Shown here one piece after another: positions 56,255-64,000 of a stretch of DNA of 64,000 nucleotides; position 1 is the stretch's first letter, and each line of letters opens with the position of its first letter. The stretch spans positions 132,110 through 196,109 of the forward strand of contig JBFXAQ010000012.1 in assembly GCA_050184115.1 (NCBI GenBank), given 5' to 3'. A program made the position numbers and the translations under genes. Origin of the DNA: JACKNG01 sp050184115. Lineage in GTDB: Bacteria > Pseudomonadota > Gammaproteobacteria > Ga0077536. Under the pieces are notes generated by a model. It made no database searches. It saw nothing but the letters and a program-made list of their open reading frames with translations, and was not told where the DNA came from.

Positions 56255-57649
56255 GTGACCATACAGCCCGGATCCCTCGCCGCCCGCGATCTCGACAGCA
56301 TGCTGCACCCGCAGACCCACCTCGCGCAGCATCACAAGTCGGGGCCGATGATGCTCAAGCACGCCGAGGGCGTGTACATGTACGACGACCAGGGCAACCA
56401 GTACCTCGAAGGGCTGGCTGGCCTGTGGTGCACGGCGCTGGGTTACGGCAACGAGGAACTGGCACGCGCCGCCTACGACCAGATCAAGGAGCTCTCCTAT
56501 GCGCAGCTCTTCGCCAGCAAGAGCCACGAGGTCGGCATCCGCCTGGCGGAAAAAATCAAGGAGATGGTGCCGCTGCACAAGTCGAAGGTGTTCTTCGGCA
56601 ACTCCGGCTCCGACGCCAACGACACCCAGGTCAAGCTGGTCTGGTACTACAACAACGTGCGCGGCCGCCCGGAGAAGAAGAAGATCATCGGGCGCATCAA
56701 GGGCTATCACGGCATCACCCTGGCATCCGGCAGCCTCACCGGCCTGCCACCCTCGCACAAGGGCTTCGATCTGCCGCTGGCCGGCGGGCGCTTCCTGCAC
56801 ACCGACCTGCCTCACTACTGGCGCTGTGCCCAACCGGGTGAGTCGGAAGCCGATTTCGCCACGCGCCTCGCCGACAACCTCGAGCAGCTCATCCAGCGCG
56901 AGGGCCCCGAGACCATCGCCGCGTTCATCGCCGAGCCGGTGATGGGGGCGGGCGGGGTCGTCACGCCGCCGGCCACCTACTTCGAGAAGATCCAGGCCGT
57001 GCTTGCCCGTCACGACATCCTGTTCATCGACGACGAAGTGATCTGTGGCTTCGGGCGCACCGGGCAGGCATTCGGCGCCGACACCTACGGCATCCGTCCC
57101 GACTCGATTTCGTTGGCCAAGGCGCTGACCTCGGCCTACCAGCCGTTGTCGGCGGTGGTCGTCAAGGACGAGATTTACCAGGCCTTCGTCCAGGCCTCGG
57201 ACGAGATGGGCATGTTCGGGCACGGCTTCACCTACAGCGGCCACCCGGTGGCCTGCGCGGTGGGCCTGAAGACGCTCGAGATCTACGAGCGCGATGGCTT
57301 GTTCGACCACGCTGCGGGACTGGCGCCGCAGTTCCAGGAACGTCTCGCGCGCTTCCGCGACCACCCGCTGGTCGGCGAGGTGCGCGGCGTGGGCTTGATC
57401 GGCGCCGTCGAGCTGGTTGCTGACAGGAAGACGAAGGCGCCGTTCGATCCGGCTGGAAGGGTCGGCGCGGAATGCCTGCGGCACTGTCATGCCAACGGTC
57501 TCATCTGTCGCGCCATCGGTGACGTGATGGCGTTCTGCCCGCCGCTCATCATCACCTCGACGCAGGTCGACGAGCTGTTCGACAAGTTCGAGCGCGCCAT
57601 GGCGGCGACCCTCGACTGGGCCAACGGCGAGGGCCTCCTCGCCGCTTGA
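56255..57649 (+). CDS. Class III (omega) aminotransferase
   Basis: A 464-residue PLP-dependent class III aminotransferase. PLP lysine is K289 (ISLAKALTSAYQPLSAVVV). Motifs include GLWCTALGYGNEELA, FFGNSGSDANDTQVKL, IAEPVMGAGGV and LFIDDEVICGFGRTG with the PLP-binding Asp. It resembles the omega-amino acid:pyruvate and diamine/taurine aminotransferases that make an aldehyde from a terminal amine. The amino donor is unknown. The GTG start has GGAGG upstream. The next gene overlaps its stop. Confidence 0.88.
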   Translation: MTIQPGSLAARDLDSMLHPQTHLAQHHKSGPMMLKHAEGVYMYDDQGNQYLEGLAGLWCTALGYGNEELARAAYDQIKELSYAQLFASKSHEVGIRLAEKIKEMVPLHKSKVFFGNSGSDANDTQVKLVWYYNNVRGRPEKKKIIGRIKGYHGITLASGSLTGLPPSHKGFDLPLAGGRFLHTDLPHYWRCAQPGESEADFATRLADNLEQLIQREGPETIAAFIAEPVMGAGGVVTPPATYFEKIQAVLARHDILFIDDEVICGFGRTGQAFGADTYGIRPDSISLAKALTSAYQPLSAVVVKDEIYQAFVQASDEMGMFGHGFTYSGHPVACAVGLKTLEIYERDGLFDHAAGLAPQFQERLARFRDHPLVGEVRGVGLIGAVELVADRKTKAPFDPAGRVGAECLRHCHANGLICRAIGDVMAFCPPLIITSTQVDELFDKFERAMAATLDWANGEGLLAA

Positions 57650-58506
57650 GCGCAGCGCCCATCGTGAGCGATAGCCGCCGGGCCCGACTGGCCGCGGCCG
57701 GGGCCGAGCTGGAGTACGCCTGGCATGGCGCGCGTGAGCGTGGGCCGGCCCTCGTCCTGCTGCACGAAGGCCTCGGCTGCGTCGCCCTGTGGAAGGATTT
57801 CCCCGCCCGCCTGGCGGCCGTCACTGGCCGCCCGGTGCTGGCGTGGTCGCGCGCGGGTTATGGCGATTCGTCACCCATCGAGCTGCCACGCCCGCTCGAC
57901 TTTCACACCCGCGAAGCACTCGACAGCCTGCCCGCGGTACTGGACGCCGCCGGCATCGGCGACTGCATCCTGGTCGGACACAGCGACGGCGCCTCGATCG
58001 CACTCGTGCATGCGGGGCTCGTGCACGACCCGCGCGTGCGCGGCGTCGCCGTGATGGCGCCGCACGTGCTGACCGAGGACAAGACGCTCGACACCATCGC
58101 GCAGGCGCGCGACGCCTACGCGGCCGGGCCGCTGCGCGAGCGCTTGCGCCGCTACCACGGCGATAACGTCGATTGCGCCTTCCGCGGTTGGTGCGATGCC
58201 TGGCTCGCTCCGGGCTTCCGCGCGTGGTCCATCGAAGCCGCGGTAGCGGCCATCACGGTGCCCGTGCTCGCGATCCGCGGTATCGATGATCCCTACAACA
58301 CCGCCGTGCACGTCGAGCGCATCGCGGCGCTGGTGCGTGGGCCGGTCACGGTGGAGATGCTGGCCGACTGCGGTCATGCGCCGCACGCCGAGCAGCCGGA
58401 CGTCGTGCTGGAGAAGCTGAGCGCATTCGTCCGTGAGGTCGACGCGAGTGGGGACGGTTTAGCGGCTCGGGCGTCCGAGCCACGGTCCGGCGCGGACGCA
58501 AGGTAA
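57646..58506 (+). CDS. Alpha/beta-hydrolase fold protein
   Basis: A 286-residue alpha/beta hydrolase. The oxyanion-hole loop is LLHEGLGC, the nucleophile elbow GHSDGAS, the acid in IRGIDDPYN and the His in DCGHAPHAEQPD. Esterase, lactonase or C-C hydrolase activity is possible. The TTG at 57646 overlaps the aminotransferase TGA; a GTG at 57664 is the alternative. Overlap implies a two-gene operon and perhaps a shared catabolic route. Confidence 0.85.
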   Translation: MSAAPIVSDSRRARLAAAGAELEYAWHGARERGPALVLLHEGLGCVALWKDFPARLAAVTGRPVLAWSRAGYGDSSPIELPRPLDFHTREALDSLPAVLDAAGIGDCILVGHSDGASIALVHAGLVHDPRVRGVAVMAPHVLTEDKTLDTIAQARDAYAAGPLRERLRRYHGDNVDCAFRGWCDAWLAPGFRAWSIEAAVAAITVPVLAIRGIDDPYNTAVHVERIAALVRGPVTVEMLADCGHAPHAEQPDVVLEKLSAFVREVDASGDGLAARASEPRSGADAR

Positions 58507-58523
58507 ACAGTCCTCGTTCGCGC

Positions 58524-58955
58524 TCAGGGGCCGTCGACGGTGACGGTGATGGTGCCGGAGGTCAGCGGCGGATCGAACGGGACATGCTTGGCGTCACCGA
58601 GGACCAGTTGCAGGGTGTACTTGCCGGGTGGCAGTTCGAGATCGGTTTCGGTCTGACCCTTGCCGAAGTGGCGCACCTGGTCCGTGCTCGGCAACGGTTG
58701 GCTGAGGTCGGGCATCGGGTCGGCATTGATCAGCAGGTGGTGATGACCGGTACCCGGCATCTCGACGCCGGCCGGCGCCACCCCCATGCCGCGCAGACCG
58801 AAGCGCACCGTGAACTTGCCGTTCACGTGGGTACCGTTGGCGGGGCTGATGAAATAGAGTTCGGCGCCTTCCGGTGCCGGGCTGGCGGCCTGCGCGAGGC
58901 CTGCGCCGGCGAGCGCGAGGGCGGCGAGCAGGAGGCGGACGGGGGGTGTGGACAT
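58524..58955 (-). CDS. DUF4399 domain periplasmic protein
   Basis: A 143-residue protein with a signal peptide cleaved near LAQAAS (residue 21). The rest matches DUF4399: YFISPANGTHVNGKFTVRFGL, GTGHHHLLIN, FGKGQTETDLELPPGKYTLQL. It is a beta-sandwich of unknown role; the three consecutive His could bind a metal. GGAGAA precedes the ATG at 58955. Confidence 0.82.
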   Translation of the reverse strand: MSTPPVRLLLAALALAGAGLAQAASPAPEGAELYFISPANGTHVNGKFTVRFGLRGMGVAPAGVEMPGTGHHHLLINADPMPDLSQPLPSTDQVRHFGKGQTETDLELPPGKYTLQLVLGDAKHVPFDPPLTSGTITVTVDGP

Positions 58956-59111
58956 GGCTGTTCTCCGCGAGAAGTGAGTAGGCGGGCGACCCGGTATCCT
59001 GGTGTCGTCGACCGCTGTCGAGCGCGCAAGTTTCACGGTTCGGGGCGCCGCCGACAACCCGCCGGTGTCCGAATGTGCGTGGCCGCCTCCCCGCGGTCGT
59101 GCGTGCGGCGT

Positions 59112-59672
59112 TCAGCCTGCACGCAACCGTTGCAGGCAATCGAGCGCCGCGCGTACGGATGCGAAGGCGAAGTCGGCCGGGTCGACCGTGGTGAGCACCA
59201 GCCATTCGTGACCCGCGATCTCCGTGTTCGCTGCGATGGCGGGCCGCTCGCCCACGACATCGAGCACGAAGAAGGCGTCGCAGGTGGCATATTCGACGCC
59301 GGCGTAGGGGTAGCGGTTGGGTGCACTGCACAGGTAGCAGGGTACCGCCGGCAGGGTCGCCCAGCCGAGTTCCTCGGCGAGTTCGCGCGCAAGCGCGGTT
59401 TCCGCGCGTTCGCCGGGATCGACGAAGCCGCCGGGTAGATCGAGCAAGCCGGCACCGGGGGCGTGGGCGCGCCGCGTGGCCAGCAACCGGCCCTGCCAGA
59501 CGACGAGCGCGGCGGTGGCGCTGGCGGTGTTGTGGAAATAGAGGAAGCCGCAGGTCACGCAGTCGAAGCACCGGCCACGGTCGCCGGCGCTGGCGTGGGC
59601 ACCGCAGCGCGGGCAGAAGCGGAACAGCGGTGGCTCCAGGCGCACGGCGCGGTCCGGCGCCGGCTCAGCCAT
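59112..59672 (-). CDS. NUDIX hydrolase with N-terminal zinc ribbon
   Basis: A 186-residue NUDIX hydrolase. A zinc ribbon (FCPRCGA ... CVTCGF, four Cys within residues 18-45) comes before the NUDIX box, GGFVDPGERAETALARELAE plus ELGW. This arrangement is like NAD(H) pyrophosphatase NudC and its relatives, but the NudC SQPWPFPxS signature is not seen, so the substrate is open. The ATG at 59672 (MAEPAPDRAV) is chosen; an ATG at 59714 would add 14 residues. Confidence 0.85.
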   Translation of the reverse strand: MAEPAPDRAVRLEPPLFRFCPRCGAHASAGDRGRCFDCVTCGFLYFHNTASATAALVVWQGRLLATRRAHAPGAGLLDLPGGFVDPGERAETALARELAEELGWATLPAVPCYLCSAPNRYPYAGVEYATCDAFFVLDVVGERPAIAANTEIAGHEWLVLTTVDPADFAFASVRAALDCLQRLRAG

Positions 59673-59839
59673 GTGCTCGTGCCGCTGCGTCGCGGCGCGC
59701 GGCCACCGCGACATCCCTGCCGGCGTGGCTCCGGCCGGGCCTGTGGGTGGGCGTCGTCATGAACGGCATCTTCTCATCGGCACCCCGGGCGGGCCATAGT
59801 AGCGCCCGATCCAGTCGCCAGCCGTTCCGCGTCAACTGC

Positions 59840-60304
59840 ATGTCAGCCGAAACCCCGTCCCTGCTCAGCAATCTCGGCGTCGGCACGTTGATGTGCGTGG
59901 TGACCGTGTTGACCCATTTCTGGGGCCTGTTGATGCTGACCCACTTGATGCGGCTCGGCCGCCATCACCTGCGCCCGCACGAAGGCCGCGTGCGCCAGGC
60001 GCTCGTGCTGCTGCTGGTGATGCTCGGCATCTTCGGCCTGCACACGGTCGAAATCTGGTCCTACGCGCTGGCCTATTTCGCCTTGGACGAATTCGCGACG
60101 TTCGAAGCGGCGCTCTACTTCTCGACCTCGGCCTTCACCACCGTGGGTTTCGGTGACCTCGTGATGAGCCCACGCTGGCGGGTGCTGAGCGCCATCGAAT
60201 CGGCCAACGGCTGGATCCTGTTCGGCTGGTCGACGGCCTTCATGCTGACGGTGACGACACGCCTCAAGCTGCTCGAGCACGAGTGGCTGGAAGCCGGCGA
60301 ATGA
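59840..60304 (+). CDS. Small ion-channel protein (two-pore-domain K+ channel type filter)
   Basis: A 154-residue membrane protein with three hydrophobic helices (about 11-36, 52-75, 120-142) and a pore loop whose selectivity filter reads TTVGFGD (T100-D106), close to the K+ channel TVGYGD. The layout is an Ion_trans_2-type subunit with one extra N-terminal helix, lacking any cytosolic RCK or cyclic-nucleotide domain. It would act as a tetramer. The ATG at 59840 has no good ribosome-binding site; an ATG at 59759 would add 27 residues. Confidence 0.75.
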   Translation: MSAETPSLLSNLGVGTLMCVVTVLTHFWGLLMLTHLMRLGRHHLRPHEGRVRQALVLLLVMLGIFGLHTVEIWSYALAYFALDEFATFEAALYFSTSAFTTVGFGDLVMSPRWRVLSAIESANGWILFGWSTAFMLTVTTRLKLLEHEWLEAGE

Positions 60305-60314
60305 AGCTGCGCGT

Positions 60315-61343
60315 TCAGCGTCGACCGGCCGCCAGCTCACGGCGGTAACGCCCGGGCGTGGCGCCGTACCAGCGCCGGAAGGAGCGCACGAAACTGCTCG
60401 GATCCTGGAAGCCGAGCTCGACCGCGACATCGGTGACGCGCTGGCGCGGATTGGCGAGCAGTTCGCGCGCACGCTGGCGGCGGACGTCGTCGACCAACGC
60501 CTGGTAGGAGGTCGAGGCTTCGCGCAGGCGGCGGTTCAGTGTGCTCACCGAGACGTGGAGGTGGGTTGCCATGTCGGCCAGGGTCGGCGGCGTACGCGTT
60601 GACCATGGACGCGCGAGGCTGTCGTGCAGCGCTTCGACCACCTGGTTGATGATGGCCGTGCCGGCGTGCTCCTGCGCCGCCGCTTCGCAGCGCCGCAGCG
60701 CCGTGGTCCACAGGACTTCGTCGTAGCCCGGGTTGGGCAGCGCGCGCACCGCGGCCGGCATGACCATCGCGGAGCGACGGCCTTCGAAGGTGAAATCGGC
60801 GGGGATGATGCGGCGGTAGTCGGTGAGGCTGGCGAGCGCGGCGTGGGGAAACTCGAAGTGCACGCCATCGAGCCGGCCGCCCTGCAGGGTGCGCATGTAG
60901 ATACCGAGCGTGAGTAGCGCGAACTCGATCAGCAACGGACCGATGTCGCCGAGATCCATCAACGGGCGCAGTTCCACGTGCCACTGCTCCCGATCGCGAT
61001 GGGTGCTCGAACGCAGGTAGGGAATGCGCGTAGGCATGTAGCGGATGAAGACGTCGAGCCCGTCGCCGAGCGTTGGCGCCGAGGTCCAGGCCGCCGAGAT
61101 CGGACCGTGGAAACGTTCGGCGACCCGGTGGACCCAGGCCAAGTGCCAGTCGGGGCGGCCCTGCATGGCCGCCGAGTTGCGTGAGCAGGTGAGCTGCTGC
61201 TGCACGGTGATGGGGCCGTCGCCATCGAGCACCTCGGCGGCGGTCAAGCCGGTACCGGCGAGCAGGCGTTCGGGATCGTCGGTCGCCTGCGTCATCAGCT
61301 TGACGTAGGTGTTGGGCATCGGAAGCTGGGCAATGGCTGACAT
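60315..61343 (-). CDS. AraC-family transcriptional regulator
   Basis: A 342-residue regulator. The first about 220 residues match the AraC-type N-terminal domain found with OruR/ArgR-like regulators. The C-terminal 100 residues are the double HTH: LADMATHLHVSVSTLNRRLRE and VTDVAVELGFQDPSSFVRSF, followed by WYGATPGRYRREL. It is divergent from two LLM flavin-dependent oxidoreductase genes and likely activates them; the effector is unknown. The ATG at 61343 lies in a TGACATGACA repeat. Confidence 0.88.
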   Translation of the reverse strand: MSAIAQLPMPNTYVKLMTQATDDPERLLAGTGLTAAEVLDGDGPITVQQQLTCSRNSAAMQGRPDWHLAWVHRVAERFHGPISAAWTSAPTLGDGLDVFIRYMPTRIPYLRSSTHRDREQWHVELRPLMDLGDIGPLLIEFALLTLGIYMRTLQGGRLDGVHFEFPHAALASLTDYRRIIPADFTFEGRRSAMVMPAAVRALPNPGYDEVLWTTALRRCEAAAQEHAGTAIINQVVEALHDSLARPWSTRTPPTLADMATHLHVSVSTLNRRLREASTSYQALVDDVRRQRARELLANPRQRVTDVAVELGFQDPSSFVRSFRRWYGATPGRYRRELAAGRR

Positions 61344-61421
61344 GACAAGCCGTTTGTGACATGAAATGGCCAAAAAATGACAGCTCAGCCGCTCACCTGT
61401 CAATCCCACCCTGCCTATAGT
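61338..61421 (+). promoter_or_regulatory. Candidate AraC-type operator and promoter for the LLM operon
   Basis: TGACA occurs at 61338 and 61343 (TGACATGACA), 61357 and 61378, with an inverted TGTCA at 61398. The 61357 and 61378 copies are direct repeats exactly 21 bp (two helical turns) apart, the spacing typical of AraC half-sites. A TATAGT -10-like hexamer (61416-61421) follows, with no good -35, as expected for an activator-dependent promoter. Confidence 0.5.
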
Positions 61422-61494
61422 TGATGCGAGTCAAATGCAGGCCGGCGTTTTGTGCGCGGCCGAGAGCGGTACCAGAACGGGGAGAACCTGACCC

Positions 61495-62625
61495 ATGCAC
61501 GTCGGAATGGCATCCATTTTCCAGAACCCGAACAACGACCAGGGCGTGAGCGACTACGCCATCTACCAGCAGGACATGGCGCTGGCCTACGCCGCCGAAG
61601 GCCTCGGCTTCGAGTCGGTGTGGGCGGTCGAGCACCACTTCACCGACTACACCATGACGCCGGACCCGGTGCAGTTCCTCGCCGCCGTCGGCGGGCGCTG
61701 CCAGAAGGTCAAGCTCGGCACCATGGTCGTGGTGCTGCCGTGGAACGACCCGATGCGCGTCGCCGAGAAGATCGCCATGCTCGACTGCATGAGCGACGGC
61801 CGCGTGCTGTTCGGCATCGGCCGTGGCCTCGGCCGCGTCGAGTTCGAGGGTTTCCGCGTCGACATGAACGAATCACGCGAGCGCTTCGTCGAGTCCGCCG
61901 AGATGATCCTCACCGGCCTCGAGCAGGGCTACTGCGAGTACGACGGCAAGCACATCAAGCAGCCCAAGGCACGCATCCGCCCCGAGCCTTTCCGCAGCTT
62001 CAGGAACCGTACCTACGCGGCCTCGGTGTCGCCGGAGTCGTGTGCGCTGATGGCCAAGCTCGGTGTCGGCATCCTGATCATTCCGCAGAAGACCTGGGAA
62101 GAACACGCTAAGGATCTCGACGACTACAGCACCGTGTTCCGCCAGGTCCACGGCGTCGAGGCGCCGCCGCCCTACGTCGCCGGCTGGGTCGCTTGCGACA
62201 AGGATGCCGGCCGTGCCGAGGAGATGGCGCGCGAGTACATCGTCGGCTACTGGCGCTCGGTGGTGAAACACTACGAGATGCAGAGCTCACACTTCTCGAC
62301 CACCAAGGGCTACGAGTACTACAAGGCACTCAACGAGACCATCGAGGAGCACGGGATCGACGGCATGGCGCAGTTCTTCATGGATCTGCAGATTTGGGGC
62401 ACGCCCGAGCAGTGCTACGAGAAGATCGCCGAAGTCCATCGTCGCACCAATGCCTGTGGCTTCACCGGCGTGTTCTCGTATGCCGGCATGCCGCACAACG
62501 TGGCCATGAGGAATATGGAGCTGTTCGCGAAGGAAGTGGCCCCGCAGCTGAAGAAGCTCGGCGACCGCCCGGCCTTCGACACCGCCGAAGAACAGGCGCC
62601 GGCGTTCCTGCGCGCGGTCGGTTGA
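61495..62625 (+). CDS. LLM-class flavin-dependent oxidoreductase (bacterial luciferase-like), first copy
   Basis: A 376-residue TIM-barrel monooxygenase of the luciferase-like family, using FMNH2 or F420. It opens with HVGMASIFQNPNNDQGVSDY. LGFESVWAVEHHF (active-site His region), LGTMVVVLPWNDPMRVAEKIAML and VLFGIGRGLGRVEFEGF are hallmarks. The C-terminus has QIWGTPEQCYEKIAEV. The substrate is unknown. The ATG has GGGGAG upstream. It shares an operon with a second, related oxidoreductase 61 nt downstream and is probably under the divergent AraC protein. Confidence 0.88.
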   Translation: MHVGMASIFQNPNNDQGVSDYAIYQQDMALAYAAEGLGFESVWAVEHHFTDYTMTPDPVQFLAAVGGRCQKVKLGTMVVVLPWNDPMRVAEKIAMLDCMSDGRVLFGIGRGLGRVEFEGFRVDMNESRERFVESAEMILTGLEQGYCEYDGKHIKQPKARIRPEPFRSFRNRTYAASVSPESCALMAKLGVGILIIPQKTWEEHAKDLDDYSTVFRQVHGVEAPPPYVAGWVACDKDAGRAEEMAREYIVGYWRSVVKHYEMQSSHFSTTKGYEYYKALNETIEEHGIDGMAQFFMDLQIWGTPEQCYEKIAEVHRRTNACGFTGVFSYAGMPHNVAMRNMELFAKEVAPQLKKLGDRPAFDTAEEQAPAFLRAVG

Positions 62626-62686
62626 GTCACGACGGCGGCGTGCTGAGCGCGCGCCGCCGGTTTTCATTCAAGAGGGGAGACGAGTC

Positions 62687-63781
62687 ATGAACATCGGAAT
62701 CGAACAGGTCATGCAGAGCTGGGGCTGGACCGGCATCAGCGACGAGCAGGTCTACGACGAGGAAATCCAGATCGCGCTGATGGCCGATGAACTCGGCTAC
62801 GACGACGTCTGGGTGGTCGAACACCACTTCGAGGATTACTCCTTCTGCCCCGACAACTTCGTCTATCTCGCGCACCTCGCGGGGCGGACCAAGCGCATCA
62901 AGCTCGCCACCGGCGCGGTCATCCTGCCGTGGAATATCCAGCCGCTGCGCGTGGCCGAGAAGGCCGCGCTGCTCGACCACCTGTCGGGCGGGCGCGCCAT
63001 CCTCGGTCTCGGCCGCGGCCTCTCGCGGCGCGAGTACGACCAGTTCGGCATCCCGATGGAGGAGGCCCGCGGGCGTTTCGACGAGGCCGCCGAGATGATC
63101 ATCAACGCCCTCGAGACGGGCGTGATGGAAGAGCATCACGGCCAATACTTCGACCAGCCGCGGGCGGTCATCCGGCCGAAACCCAAAGCCTCGTTCCGCG
63201 ATCGGCTCAAGCAGGTGGCGATGTCGCCCGACTCGGTCGAGGAGGCGGCGCTGCTCGGCGCGCAGATGATGCAGTTCACCTACAAGCCGATCGAGGTGCA
63301 CAAGCAGGAGATCAACCAGTACAAGGCGGCCTTCGAGAAGCACCACAAGCGCCCGGCGCCGGTGCCGATCATGACCGACATCACGGTGTGCGATACCAAC
63401 GCCGACCGAGCGGCCGAACATGCCGAGAAGTACGTGCGCGACTACCTGCTCTCGGTCATGCACCACTACGAGATGATGGGTGAGCACTTCAAGAACGCCA
63501 AGGGCTACGAGGCCTACGGCGATACGGCCGTGGCCATGCGCGAGATGGGGCTGGACGCCGTTGCCAAGGCCTACGTCGAGGGCCAGGTGTGGGGCACGCC
63601 GCAGCAGATGCTGGAGCGCTTCGAGCAGCGCCGCCAGGTCATCGGTAACTACGACGTGCTGATCATCCCGCGCTTCGCCGGCATGCCGTTCGAGATTGCC
63701 CAGCGCACCGTCGAGACCTTTGCCAAGGAGGTCATGCCGGAGCTGCGCAGCTGGGGCGCCGCCCGCACCGAGGCCGCCTGA
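62687..63781 (+). CDS. LLM-class flavin-dependent oxidoreductase (bacterial luciferase-like), second copy
   Basis: A 364-residue paralogue of the upstream gene, with the same plan: LGYDDVWVVEHHFEDYSFCPD, LATGAVILPWNIQPLRVAEKAA, AILGLGRGLSRREYDQFGI and QVWGTPQQMLERF. The two together may be two components of one enzyme, as in luciferase alpha/beta, or act on different substrates. No flavin reductase gene is in view. GAGGGGAG precedes the ATG. A strong terminator follows 74 nt after the stop. Confidence 0.88.
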   Translation: MNIGIEQVMQSWGWTGISDEQVYDEEIQIALMADELGYDDVWVVEHHFEDYSFCPDNFVYLAHLAGRTKRIKLATGAVILPWNIQPLRVAEKAALLDHLSGGRAILGLGRGLSRREYDQFGIPMEEARGRFDEAAEMIINALETGVMEEHHGQYFDQPRAVIRPKPKASFRDRLKQVAMSPDSVEEAALLGAQMMQFTYKPIEVHKQEINQYKAAFEKHHKRPAPVPIMTDITVCDTNADRAAEHAEKYVRDYLLSVMHHYEMMGEHFKNAKGYEAYGDTAVAMREMGLDAVAKAYVEGQVWGTPQQMLERFEQRRQVIGNYDVLIIPRFAGMPFEIAQRTVETFAKEVMPELRSWGAARTEAA

Positions 63782-63854
63782 ACCCCGACGGACGACGATT
63801 TCGACAAGCCTTCACGCTTTTCGCTGCCGGCATGCTTCAGCCGGCCTTTGTCGA

Positions 63855-63882
63855 GGCCCCTTCCCCCGGGGCCTTTTTTTTT
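63855..63882 (+). terminator. Rho-independent terminator of the LLM operon
   Basis: GGCCCC (63855-63860), loop TTCCCCC, GGGGCC (63868-63873), then nine T (63874-63882). A second GCCGGC/GCCGGC hairpin lies just before it. Confidence 0.92.
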
Positions 63883-63941
63883 GGTTCATCGCGGAATTCC
63901 GAGGAGGATTTTCGTGCAGGGTGAACTCGCCGTAGCCTTGT

Positions 63942-63957
63942 TTCACCGACTGGTGAA
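63942..63957. promoter_or_regulatory. Operator-like inverted repeat at the start of the last gene
   Basis: TTCACC-GACT-GGTGAA (63942-63957) overlaps the 5' edge of the AAGGAGGT ribosome-binding site of the last gene. It could be a repressor site (a TetR-type spacing is possible) or a leader hairpin that masks the ribosome-binding site. Confidence 0.45.
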
Positions 63958-63972
63958 GGAGGTGGGGCAGAG

Positions 63973-64000
63973 ATGTTGGGCAAGAAGACGCTGGAGAAGC
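63973..64000 (+). CDS. Start of an unidentified gene (partial, 9 codons)
   Basis: An ATG at 63973 is preceded by AAGGAGGT (63956-63963) at ideal spacing and reads MLGKKTLEK before the window ends. The alternative GTG at 63914 also has GAGGAGG upstream, but its frame is rich in rare AGA codons. Too short to identify. Confidence 0.45.

Noticed and set aside
63914..64000. GTG start with GAGGAGG upstream at the right edge
   Set aside because: The frame contains clustered rare AGA codons, and the ATG at 63973 has a better ribosome-binding site and codon use; kept only as an alternative.

Overview
The window reads as a high-GC (about two-thirds G+C by eye) gammaproteobacterial chromosome. The best lineage marker is the order uvrY/gacA-type regulator, uvrC, pgsA, tRNA-Gly(GCC), tRNA-Cys(GCA), tRNA-Leu(UAA). 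It is the same arrangement known from Escherichia coli and relatives, here with an extra uracil-DNA glycosylase gene. The other content (squalene-hopene cyclase, a PQQ/cytochrome c dehydrogenase, FadE and DmdC-like acyl-CoA dehydrogenases, crotonases, GSTs, a CopA-type metal pump, a tripartite RND pump) suits a free-living aerobic heterotroph that burns lipids and aromatics. I cannot assign a genus. No phage, plasmid, CRISPR or transposase gene is visible.

Layout. 1-9.7 kb: partial GST, TauD-family dioxygenase, DnaQ-type exonuclease, PQQ dehydrogenase, ferritin-like protein, a crotonase, a beta-CASP metallo-hydrolase and a copper-type P1B ATPase with an unusual Cys-His repeat N-terminus. 9.7-17.3 kb: fatty acid hydroxylase/sterol desaturase family protein, 3-hydroxybutyrate dehydrogenase, hpaH-hpaI of the homoprotocatechuate meta-cleavage route, a second GST, then a signalling pair (receiver-PP2C phosphatase and a cyclase-like/TolB-like/TPR protein). 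17.3-23.3 kb: crotonase, DUF169 protein, Rid-family protein, membrane diguanylate cyclase, FadE. 23.2-28.1 kb: NUDIX, UvrY/GacA, UDG, UvrC, PgsA and three tRNAs behind a near-consensus sigma-70 promoter. 28.1-37.6 kb: long leader and squalene-hopene cyclase, DmdC-like dehydrogenase, alpha-hydroxy-acid oxidase, CoA-binding protein, MetY, APC permease, thioesterase. 37.6-45.4 kb: two small envelope proteins, a DsbA-fold protein and an RND pump operon. 45.4-53.9 kb: LplT-PlsC-AMP-synthetase fusion with a divergent HTH regulator, RimO, a beta-hydroxyacid dehydrogenase, a second HTH regulator and two small membrane proteins. 53.9-64 kb: acyl-CoA synthetase, lipoprotein, class III aminotransferase, alpha/beta hydrolase, DUF4399 protein, NUDIX with zinc ribbon, K+-channel-like protein, an AraC regulator divergent from two LLM flavin-dependent oxidoreductases that end in a strong terminator, and the first codons of a further gene.

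The genes form many short operons rather than one large cluster, and no single cluster stands out as a wholly new system. The most unusual items are the Cys-His repeat tail of the metal pump, two palindromic intergenic repeats (one of which supplies the last codons and stop of a regulator gene), the Ser-receiver phosphatase/cyclase-like pair, the triple lysophospholipid-recycling fusion with its palindromic operator, and the AraC/LLM locus with repeats 21 bp apart. Coordinates of sites were read by eye; nothing was searched against a database.
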